Assembly: GCA_016934675.1 (NCBI GenBank)
Contig: JAFGSJ010000070.1
Span: forward strand, 1 to 40,653
DNA: 40,653 nt
DNA from: a bacterium
GTDB taxonomy: Bacteria; CSSED10-310; JAFGSJ01
Direction: 5' to 3'
The notes under the pieces were generated by a model, which was not told where the DNA came from, searched no databases, and saw only the letters and a program-made list of their open reading frames with translations. Both the position numbers and the translations under genes were made by a program. Of this stretch, positions 24,410 through 31,534 are shown piece after piece; positions within the stretch are counted from its first letter, which is position 1, and every line of letters starts with the position of its first letter.

Positions 24410-25735
24410 CTACCAATTGAGATTGATACCTGAAAAAAAATGAAGATCACGCTCAAAATCGTCATCATCTTCAAGAGTAAAAGGCGTTCCATACCCCCCC
24501 TCGAAGAAAACCCGTACGCTCAGAGGCGAATAGATTAAAGGCATGTAACCGCTCTTCCGCTCAAATACAAGCGCGGGTACCAGGAGTGAGATCGTATTCG
24601 TATGTAAATCAAGAAACCTGAAACGAAGAGAGTATTCTCGGGCGACTTTCGAAATCTTACGATAGACAGACAATTTGAGCGAATAATCATGTAATAAATA
24701 AAACACACCATCCTCTCCTTGCGTGGCTTTATGAGGTGTGTCCGAATCGATACTCCTTTCAATGAGAAAGCGTCCTTGAACTTTGAAATACTTCTCGAAC
24801 ATGGTCCGCGTTAACAGGTCCGCATCGACCTGGAGTTGAAGTGTTCTCTTCATATTCTCATAAATTTCGGCGTCTCCAAATCGCTGACGAAGCAAGAATC
24901 TCGTCGTATACTTTGATGTTTCATACGCAATACCACACTCGAGTCGAGGCTTCTGACTCAAACCATATCCGCGAAAATTCACTATTCCGGCCCAACGCTC
25001 GTTATCAGCTGACCGATACAGCGGCATAACCAAGCCCATGTTGATTTCGTTCTGAGAATAAAGAAAAGCACTGAGCCCCAGAGCTATACCCCATTCAGCC
25101 CGGACTATTACATCTCGGACTGTTAACCAATCCGTCTGGAAATCATTGGCATAACTGATCAGATACGCCGCAATATCTATCAATGCTTCAGTCCCAAGAT
25201 CAGACTGGACCATGCTTTGAAGGTCCTCCCGAATGTTGGTGGCTTTACTACCCTCAAACCCCATCGAATAGGGATACGAATAATAGGGATCAATGTCAGC
25301 ATGAGCTCCAAAACGAGTAGATAGACTATGTTCCGGATAATATGTAAAAAAAATCTGATCGAAGTAATAATAAAAATCATTTCTAAGCGTTTTTATATTG
25401 TAATGCGTCTTACTGTGCAATTCATTTTGATCACCTATTATCGTATTTAACAATATTTTATCCCGATTCAAGCGAATGTCGTTCAGATAAAAATTGAAAC
25501 GGTCTTCAATCAACCACCATTTCTGACTCCACCAATTGATGGATTTATCGATAAAAACATCATGTATCGTTCTCGGGTCCGGTTCATCCGATGCTTCAAT
25601 CACGGGTTCGATCAGGACTGTGAGGGTTGAAAAAACCATGAAGCAATGAAAGATGATTTGTATCAGCCCAGGGTGAAGACATATCCTTTCCCCGGTTCTG
25701 CCCTGCTTACGATAAACTGGATTAGTTCTGGTCAT
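24410..25735 (-). CDS. Predicted outer-membrane beta-barrel protein
   Basis: A 441-residue protein of unknown family. A hydrophobic segment at residues about 23-45, ending in Ala-rich EASDE, is probably a signal peptide. From about residue 200 on, the chain shows alternating polar/non-polar strands (EWGIALGLSAFLYSQNEI, RWAGIVNFRGYGLS, TTRFLLRQRF, YSLKLSVYRKISK, YSLRFRFLDL). It ends in ...FSGINLNW with a C-terminal aromatic residue, as in barrels recognised by the BAM machinery. The first half is Tyr/Asp-rich and repeatedly mentions YYFDQIFFTYYP-type strands. GAGG lies 9 bases before the ATG. It follows the 236-residue orphan by 129 bases. No function is assigned. Confidence 0.7.
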   Translation of the reverse strand: MTRTNPVYRKQGRTGERICLHPGLIQIIFHCFMVFSTLTVLIEPVIEASDEPDPRTIHDVFIDKSINWWSQKWWLIEDRFNFYLNDIRLNRDKILLNTIIGDQNELHSKTHYNIKTLRNDFYYYFDQIFFTYYPEHSLSTRFGAHADIDPYYSYPYSMGFEGSKATNIREDLQSMVQSDLGTEALIDIAAYLISYANDFQTDWLTVRDVIVRAEWGIALGLSAFLYSQNEINMGLVMPLYRSADNERWAGIVNFRGYGLSQKPRLECGIAYETSKYTTRFLLRQRFGDAEIYENMKRTLQLQVDADLLTRTMFEKYFKVQGRFLIERSIDSDTPHKATQGEDGVFYLLHDYSLKLSVYRKISKVAREYSLRFRFLDLHTNTISLLVPALVFERKSGYMPLIYSPLSVRVFFEGGYGTPFTLEDDDDFERDLHFFSGINLNW

Positions 25736-25864
25736 GAAGCTGGTCCTCGTGAGTCATAAGCCGATCAGGGAGATTACTCCAGACCGCTTTCCAGTTTACA
25801 AGTCGTGCGCAGAAAAATGAATAGGACGTAAGCCCATTTGGCATACCTGAATATTCCCAAGGTT

Positions 25865-26575
25865 TTACTCCTGAAATGCGATAATGATACCTGATGTCAT
25901 AGGTACATGAATAAGAATGTAATTACTGTAGGGAGGGTGACGATCAAAAATGACACGATCACAATGGAAGGTAGAGCAAAAAAGGTCCTTGTTCGGGCGC
26001 AACTCCCTGGAGTACAAGTAAATCGAATACAATTCCGGATGACGATGATTCATGTTGAGAAAACCTTGTTCCCAAAAGATAATCTTGCCTTGCTTCAAAG
26101 CGAGAAAAGGTGCAATTTCCTCGGGGGAATACAGATTGGGGAGTTCCTGCAACATGCCTAACATCTGTGACCAAATAAACTCTTTTTTGGTCATACCATC
26201 TCGGAAGAGCAAGTTATCGAGATCGGGTAATACCGACCGGGAATCATAGCTGGCAATAGCCTGGCTTGCAATTCTTATTTCCTTAGTACTCAGAGCGTTC
26301 GGACTCTCACGTTGCCGGGTCGATGAGTCCTTCTGGGCTTGATCGGTCATGAAAGTGTTCTGAAGCACTCCTTTATCGATAAGGGCTTTGAGCGGAGGAG
26401 GCATCTGGTCGAGTTCTGCCGGATTGAAGAGCAGGTAAATATCCATTGAAATTGAGTGAGATTCCGTTGATTGTTCAATGATCGGTTCCTTGCGATAAAG
26501 ACTCCATAATTCATGAATAATTTCAAACAGATATTTCTGGCTGCAATACTCGACAATTTTCTGGGTCCAGGTCAT
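25865..26575 (-). CDS. Hypothetical protein
   Basis: A 236-residue soluble protein that I do not recognise. There is no signal peptide and no strong hydrophobic segment, though the last 30 residues (SNYILIHVPMTSGIIIAF) are rather hydrophobic. The centre (90-150) is predicted helical; the second half alternates strands and contains several Cys/His residues without a metal motif. The ATG has AGGGG six bases upstream, and codon use looks like that of its neighbours, so it is probably a real gene. Its nearest neighbours are the barrel-like protein downstream and radical SAM protein 1 upstream (136 bases). Confidence 0.65.
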   Translation of the reverse strand: MTWTQKIVEYCSQKYLFEIIHELWSLYRKEPIIEQSTESHSISMDIYLLFNPAELDQMPPPLKALIDKGVLQNTFMTDQAQKDSSTRQRESPNALSTKEIRIASQAIASYDSRSVLPDLDNLLFRDGMTKKEFIWSQMLGMLQELPNLYSPEEIAPFLALKQGKIIFWEQGFLNMNHRHPELYSIYLYSRELRPNKDLFCSTFHCDRVIFDRHPPYSNYILIHVPMTSGIIIAFQE

Positions 26576-26710
26576 CAGTTGCCCCTACTCGAGAGTACGC
26601 TTTAATAGGAATTAAAGGATACCTACTTAGTTAACATCCGCCGTCAGCTTACAGTTCTCCTTACTATCTCATAATGCACGAAAAAAAACAATGAAAATCA
26701 ACCAGTCAGA

Positions 26711-28180
26711 TCAAGATCGTCTGCGAAAGGAAAAATAGGTCCGGATGATTCTCAAGGTCTCACGCAGCCCATCAACTCTGAATTTATTCAAGGTTTTTCG
26801 GACAAGCTTGATCAGATCACGTTGCTCCGAGAAAAGCCTGGTCCAGGCAATGGCGAGATAGGTATCGATTTCCTTTTTGGAAAAATGCGGGTAACTGATC
26901 ACAGCTCCTGTGGCCCCATCGTATTTACTCCAATCATGGGTCAGGAGCCAGCCGTTTGTTTCAGCCAATCGGTAAAACTCTGTTCCGGGAAAAGGGGTGG
27001 CGATCGAAAACTGAGCAGTGTCCAAGCCCAATGATAAAGCCAGATCGATGGTCTGCTGTGCGGTTTGACGCGTTTCTCCCGGCAATCCGATCATAAAGGT
27101 GCCATGGACTTTAATGCCTGCAGCCTGGGCACATTGCACGGTTTGATGCACATCTGCGAGGTTGATCTTCTTGCGAATGTTTTTCATGACTGTTTCAGAA
27201 CCCGTTTCTATCCCGAATTTAATCCTTGTGCAACCCGCCCCGGCCATTAATTCAAGGGTCTCGACATCGACAGTATCTATCCGACCCATACAGCTCCACC
27301 TGATTTCCAGCTTGCGTTCGAGTATGAGCCGGCAAATACAGCGAACATGCTTTTTCTGAACAGTAAAGGTGTCATCATCAAAAAAAAATTCACCGGGCTG
27401 AAACTGATGCAGACAATATTCAATTTCATCAACCACCGCGTCTGCTTTCCTCATCCGGTAACCCTGACCATACATTATCTGGGGCCAGGCACAGAATATG
27501 CACCGGAATGGACAGCCACGACTCGATACAAGGGTAATCCACGGTAATGCCTCATACACAGGTTCATGATATCGCTGCCAGTCGTACAATTCTCGTGCCG
27601 GATAGGGTAGGGTATCAAGCTCAGTCAGGTAGGGGCGAGGGCGGGTTGCCCTGATTTCTCCGTTTGCTGTCCGATACGTAATTCCCGCAACTGCACCCGG
27701 GTCTGAACCTGATTGAAGCTGATTGGCCAGATCCAGTGCCGTCTCTTCAAATTCTCCTCGAATGATGGTGTCTACCTGATGATACTGTTCGAGTATCTGC
27801 CGATCAAAAACGGTAGCATGACTGCCAATTAATGCCAAATGCACCTTCAGACGAGCACGCAGTTCTTCAATCGTGATCACATCCAGCGCGAATGAGGGAG
27901 TACTAATTTCCATGATCACCAGATCAGGCTTAAGTTCGGCAAGATTACTTACAAACGATGTTGTATCCTGCTGCCGGACCGCAGCATCCATTACCCGGAC
28001 TTCATGACCGTGCGCACGTAAAAGTGCCGCAGTATACGCATGATAGAGCGGAAAATGATAGAGAGCCTTTTTCTGTAATTCGAATTCACGCTGCGAAATC
28101 ATGAATGGCCAGCGAACATTCGCACGAAAACCAAGCTTCTTGCCCGTCTTCCAGGGAGGATTTGCTATGACGACTCTCAT
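26711..28180 (-). CDS. B12-binding domain radical SAM protein 1
   Basis: A 489-residue enzyme from the chosen ATG. Residues 1-150 are a cobalamin-binding-like Rossmann domain (MRVVIANPPW, HGHEVRVMDAA, LALIGSHATV) without the DxHxxG base-off motif, as usual for this class. The radical SAM cluster motif is SSRGCPFRCIFCAWP (Cys223, Cys227, Cys230), followed by FFFDDDTFT, CTRIKFGIETGSE and GTFMIGLPGET. Members perform methylations, ring contractions or cyclisations; the substrate cannot be inferred. I rejected a GTG start 75 bases upstream because the family start is MRVVIANPPW. A promoter candidate lies at 28310-28338. It diverges from the FHA gene. Confidence 0.92.
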   Translation of the reverse strand: MRVVIANPPWKTGKKLGFRANVRWPFMISQREFELQKKALYHFPLYHAYTAALLRAHGHEVRVMDAAVRQQDTTSFVSNLAELKPDLVIMEISTPSFALDVITIEELRARLKVHLALIGSHATVFDRQILEQYHQVDTIIRGEFEETALDLANQLQSGSDPGAVAGITYRTANGEIRATRPRPYLTELDTLPYPARELYDWQRYHEPVYEALPWITLVSSRGCPFRCIFCAWPQIMYGQGYRMRKADAVVDEIEYCLHQFQPGEFFFDDDTFTVQKKHVRCICRLILERKLEIRWSCMGRIDTVDVETLELMAGAGCTRIKFGIETGSETVMKNIRKKINLADVHQTVQCAQAAGIKVHGTFMIGLPGETRQTAQQTIDLALSLGLDTAQFSIATPFPGTEFYRLAETNGWLLTHDWSKYDGATGAVISYPHFSKKEIDTYLAIAWTRLFSEQRDLIKLVRKTLNKFRVDGLRETLRIIRTYFSFRRRS

Positions 28181-28308
28181 ATCCGATCCACGACACAAGA
28201 CAGTCCGAAAAAGACCATCATCAGGGGACACAACCGCAAAAAAAATCAGATCCACAGCAAATGTCCCGGTTACTCCTCAAAAAATCAAAGGACTTTTGGA
28301 TTTTGAGG

Positions 28309-28314
28309 TATAAT
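28309..28314 (+). promoter_or_regulatory. -10-like element toward the FHA gene
   Basis: A perfect TATAAT on the plus strand, 140 bases before the FHA start, but without a recognisable -35. It overlaps the -10 of the minus-strand promoter, so the two would compete. Confidence 0.25.
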
Positions 28315-28338
28315 ATTATTGCCCTTTACTTTTTTCAA
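28310..28338 (-). promoter_or_regulatory. Promoter candidate for radical SAM protein 1
   Basis: On the minus strand TTGAAA (28333-28338) and TATTAT (28310-28315) are separated by 17 bases. Transcription would start near 28303 with a leader of about 120 bases before the ATG at 28180. Confidence 0.5.
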
Positions 28339-28453
28339 ACGGTATCATACAATGAAGAATGATGAGCCCATCATGCGCCATAATCTGGGCGAAATCATCA
28401 AGGCGGCACTATAGAAAGCCGTGTCGAGACACATCTTCGAGAGAGACTTGACC

Positions 28454-28996
28454 ATGAAAAAGATTAAGGATTTTTTAAAATTCGTACAAAATTTCGATCA
28501 GGACGGTTTCGTTGCCTTGAATCCTAACCCCGTTCTCCTTGAACTCGAACCGGAATCCGAAGATATCCAGGAAACAACGCCAGGGCGACGTTATGCCACG
28601 ATGCTCATAGATGCAACTCCTCCCCCAGGCTTCTCACGTGAAGTCCAATTCAGCCCCGAAAAAGAAGTGCTCGAAGTCAAAAATCGTGAAGGGAGTCTTT
28701 TTACGGGAATGATTAATGTCGGACGCAGTTCCAATAACGATATTGTCCTTGATTTCTATGCCATTTCTAAATTTCAGGCTTATTTTACTCAAGGACATGA
28801 CGGAAAAATGAACATCTCTGATGCTGAATCTACCAACGGCACAAGTGTCAACGGTATTCCGCTTGTTCCTAATAATCCGCTGCCCTTGAGCAATGGGGAC
28901 AATATCCTGTTTGCCGGTTTCCTCGCCTTTATCTTTTATGAACCAACCGGCTTTTATCAGCTCTTGAAGAAAATTGAGCAGAATTACAGCGTATAA
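28454..28996 (+). CDS. FHA-domain protein
   Basis: A 180-residue protein with one forkhead-associated domain at residues about 85-160, after an N-terminal helix and an acidic linker. The phosphothreonine-binding signatures are visible: GRSSNND (90-96) with Arg91 and Ser92, and STNGTSVNG (126-134). The usual SRxHA segment reads ISKFQA, with His replaced by Gln, which could alter phosphopeptide binding. There is no kinase or transcription-factor domain. The first GTG in frame (28421) was rejected for the ATG at 28454, which has GAGAGAG 8 bases upstream. It is the only plus-strand gene between the two radical SAM genes and probably acts as a phospho-dependent adaptor. Confidence 0.88.
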   Translation: MKKIKDFLKFVQNFDQDGFVALNPNPVLLELEPESEDIQETTPGRRYATMLIDATPPPGFSREVQFSPEKEVLEVKNREGSLFTGMINVGRSSNNDIVLDFYAISKFQAYFTQGHDGKMNISDAESTNGTSVNGIPLVPNNPLPLSNGDNILFAGFLAFIFYEPTGFYQLLKKIEQNYSV

Positions 28997-29122
28997 TACT
29001 GTTCAGGGACGGAACCGATTGATATTACTTTTATCGAGACATTGCCCTGTCCCGTGGTCCTGAACTGCTTTCCTGAACATGTCACCTGTTTGTGCACAGT
29101 GTGGCTTTCGTACGCCTGTCCT

Positions 29123-29665
29123 TCATTCCTTCATGAACTCAGTCAATTGCTGGCAGTATGTCTCATACTCGATTAAAGTGAAACAACAAAAACGGACCAG
29201 CTCCAGGTTTGGAAATGTGGCGAGTCCGCCTAACGTGCTTTCAAGAGCGATCCGGGTCGCTGCGATCAGGGGATAGCCATATGCTCCCGTGGAAATACAC
29301 GGGAAAGCAATGGTCTTGAGACCATGGCTTTCAGCAAGCCCGAGACTGTACTCATAACATCGAGACAGCAAAGCTTCCTCCCCGTGATGTCCATCACGAT
29401 ACACAGGGCCAACTGTATGAATGATGTATCGGGCAGGCAAGCGATACGCTTCGGTTATTTTTGCCTGTCCCACTTCGCACCCCCCCAACTTGCGACAGGC
29501 CTCGAGTAATTCCGGGCCAGCTGCCCGATGTATGGCCCCATCCACGCCTCCACCGCCTAAAAGTGATGTATTGGCTGCGTTGACGATGGCATCGACCTGT
29601 TCATAAACGACGCCGCGGTTGACAATTTCGAGCTTACCGGAATGTACCGTTTTCGTCGTATTCAT
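29123..29665 (-). CDS. Macro-domain ADP-ribose hydrolase
   Basis: A 180-residue macro domain (YmdB/O-acetyl-ADP-ribose deacetylase type). The adenine/ribose pocket is clear: IVNAANTSL (NAAN 29-32), GGGGVDGAIHRAAG (37-50), YIIHTVGPVY and STGAYGYPL (125-133). These enzymes hydrolyse O-acetyl-ADP-ribose or remove mono-ADP-ribose from proteins or nucleic acids. The open frame extends 29 codons upstream into the end of radical SAM gene 2 with a GTG, but the ATG at 29665 gives the normal family length. It sits 46 bases behind radical SAM gene 2 and could be co-transcribed. No ADP-ribosyltransferase toxin is next to it, so a toxin-antitoxin role is not supported. Confidence 0.92.
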   Translation of the reverse strand: MNTTKTVHSGKLEIVNRGVVYEQVDAIVNAANTSLLGGGGVDGAIHRAAGPELLEACRKLGGCEVGQAKITEAYRLPARYIIHTVGPVYRDGHHGEEALLSRCYEYSLGLAESHGLKTIAFPCISTGAYGYPLIAATRIALESTLGGLATFPNLELVRFCCFTLIEYETYCQQLTEFMKE

Positions 29666-29711
29666 ACACCTGTCACCGAAACCTTTCCCGATCAAGAACT
29701 GGCAATGCTCC

Positions 29712-31451
29712 TCATTTGGGTCCTGATCGCCAAAAGAACTGGGTGAGTACACGTTCGCTGAAAAGTTCCCAGCTCGTCTTTAAGGAGATTTTTGAAAGGG
29801 CTACACCGAGAACGCGTTTATCATTGACATCATGATAGCAGGGCAGATAGGGATTATCTATCGTAAGGGTAACCTCGAGTATTTTTTCCGAAAAAGCGGG
29901 CAGGAAAAAAGTATACCATTGCCATTGACCTTTGATAGGGATAAAGTCACCGACATGGGTGTCGTTGATAATCACTTCGACCAGGACCGGCGGACAGGGA
30001 GCTGGAAAATTGGCAAGTATTCTCAAATACTTTTTACCTGAATTTTTAAGATAGAAACGACCTTCGGCAGTGGTCCAACGAAAAAATATATTCCGATCTT
30101 GTTCGAGATTATTCCAGCCGGAGATCATCTGGCTCTCAATATGGCCAAGATACATGTAATCCAGAGGGACCTCGCTGACTGGTGTTCTTGACTCGAGGAC
30201 CAGATACTTGAAAATGCGATGATACAATGAAACACGTTCATAGGTTATGGTCGGCTGGTCCAGAGGAGAAGTGACGATCGTACCGGCGACAGTATCCGAT
30301 TGACGATTGGATATCCAGCCTTTCTCGCGACAAAGTTCAAAGGAACTGCTACCCGGATAAGGGAAAAAGACCCAACACTGGAGATCATCGACCTTTAAGT
30401 GCCGATTCAGAGCAATCGTTTCCCTGATCGATTCCTCAGTCTCACCTGGAATTCCAACCATATTATGGGCATAGGTTCGAATGCCTGCTCGGTGTAACAG
30501 GGTAAAAGCCCTTTCAAGTGCGGCATTGGATACATTTTTCTGTAACACACGCTGACGCAGCTCTTCATTTCCAGTCTCGATGGCCAGATTGACCCGGACA
30601 CATCCCGCCTGTCGCAAAAGGTCAATCATCTCCCGGTCGATCAGGTCAGCCCGTCCATTACAGTAAAACGGCAGCCCGATCTCGAGGGAATAACCTGCAA
30701 CGAATTCCTGAAACCACTTTTTATTTAAAATGAATGTATCATCAAAAAATTCGACTATTCGAGCTTCGGGATATCTCGTCAAAGCATCCTTTAAGTTGTC
30801 CAGCAGATGACGAACTGGCATGAAACGTATATAGTGTCCTGGCTTGTAGAGCGCTTTCAGCGCATGATTAACGCAATAACTGCACTCATACGGACAACCA
30901 CGGTTGGCAAAAACCATGAATACGCCCATTTCCCGAAGGATTGTATCATAATCAAACAAATCATAATCAGGAAAGGGCAATTGACTCAAATCCTGAATCG
31001 GTTGACGAATCGGATTCCGATGGATATGCTCACCATCGTTCACCCATAAACCCTCGATATCCGTTACCGATTTATCCGCTTCATGACAACTGACATATTC
31101 CCGGAACGTTTCTTCCCCTTCCCCGATGCAGACTGCATCAACTCCCTCGACCCTGATTGCTTCTTCCGGGTTTATCGTAGCATGCACTCCACCCAAGAGG
31201 ACCGGTACGCCCACCTTCCTCTTAACCTGTAAAATGAGTTGACGCGCTAACCGGAATTGGTTTGTGACCGATGAAACCGCCACAAGATCAGGTTGAAACG
31301 CCCTCAGACGGTCCCCGAGTTCCTGCTCATTGAAACGTGAAGTCAGGTAAAGCCCGGTCTTATGACCATCCAGCTTGAGAACTGCTGAAAGATAGCCAAT
31401 CCCGGCATTAAATGTGTTGTTATCCGATGGATAAATGAACAGTATCTTCAA
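29712..31451 (-). CDS. B12-binding radical SAM protein 2 with C-terminal beta-sandwich domain
   Basis: A 579-residue protein. Residues 1-130 are B12-binding-like (MKILFIYPSD, VPVLLGGVHATINPEEA), residues 175-400 are the radical SAM domain (ANRGCPYECSYCVNH; Cys186, Cys190, Cys193), with VNLAIETGNEE and HNMVGIPGETEESI following. Residues about 445-560 form an extra domain with strands such as IFFRWTTAEGRFYL and a final RVLGVALSKISL. It resembles the beta-sandwich found fused to glycosyltransferases and methyltransferases of surface polysaccharide loci (recalled pattern). Start is TTG with no clear ribosome site; family start MKILFIYPS supports it. Divergent from the M1 peptidase; substrate unknown, perhaps a glycolipid or polysaccharide precursor. 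Confidence 0.9.
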   Translation of the reverse strand: MKILFIYPSDNNTFNAGIGYLSAVLKLDGHKTGLYLTSRFNEQELGDRLRAFQPDLVAVSSVTNQFRLARQLILQVKRKVGVPVLLGGVHATINPEEAIRVEGVDAVCIGEGEETFREYVSCHEADKSVTDIEGLWVNDGEHIHRNPIRQPIQDLSQLPFPDYDLFDYDTILREMGVFMVFANRGCPYECSYCVNHALKALYKPGHYIRFMPVRHLLDNLKDALTRYPEARIVEFFDDTFILNKKWFQEFVAGYSLEIGLPFYCNGRADLIDREMIDLLRQAGCVRVNLAIETGNEELRQRVLQKNVSNAALERAFTLLHRAGIRTYAHNMVGIPGETEESIRETIALNRHLKVDDLQCWVFFPYPGSSSFELCREKGWISNRQSDTVAGTIVTSPLDQPTITYERVSLYHRIFKYLVLESRTPVSEVPLDYMYLGHIESQMISGWNNLEQDRNIFFRWTTAEGRFYLKNSGKKYLRILANFPAPCPPVLVEVIINDTHVGDFIPIKGQWQWYTFFLPAFSEKILEVTLTIDNPYLPCYHDVNDKRVLGVALSKISLKTSWELFSERVLTQFFWRSGPK

Positions 31452-31534
31452 TTTATTGTGTCTTTCTTGATCAAAATGTGGTATCTTATTCTAGTAGTCC
31501 GCCCCAGAAACCATTGCAACGAAAAGGAGCTATT

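Noticed and set aside
28352..28414. 20-codon plus-strand frame beginning MKNDEPIM before the FHA gene
   Set aside because: Too short to support, no ribosome site, no recognised leader-peptide pattern.
29001..29078. GTTCAGG repeats and an imperfect inverted repeat after the FHA gene
   Set aside because: The arms are about 46 bases apart with a bulge and no T-run; could be chance, so no terminator or operator is claimed.
29666..29752. N-terminal extension of the macro-domain frame to a GTG
   Set aside because: Overlaps the end of radical SAM gene 2, and the extra 29 residues are not part of the family fold; the ATG at 29665 gives the normal length.
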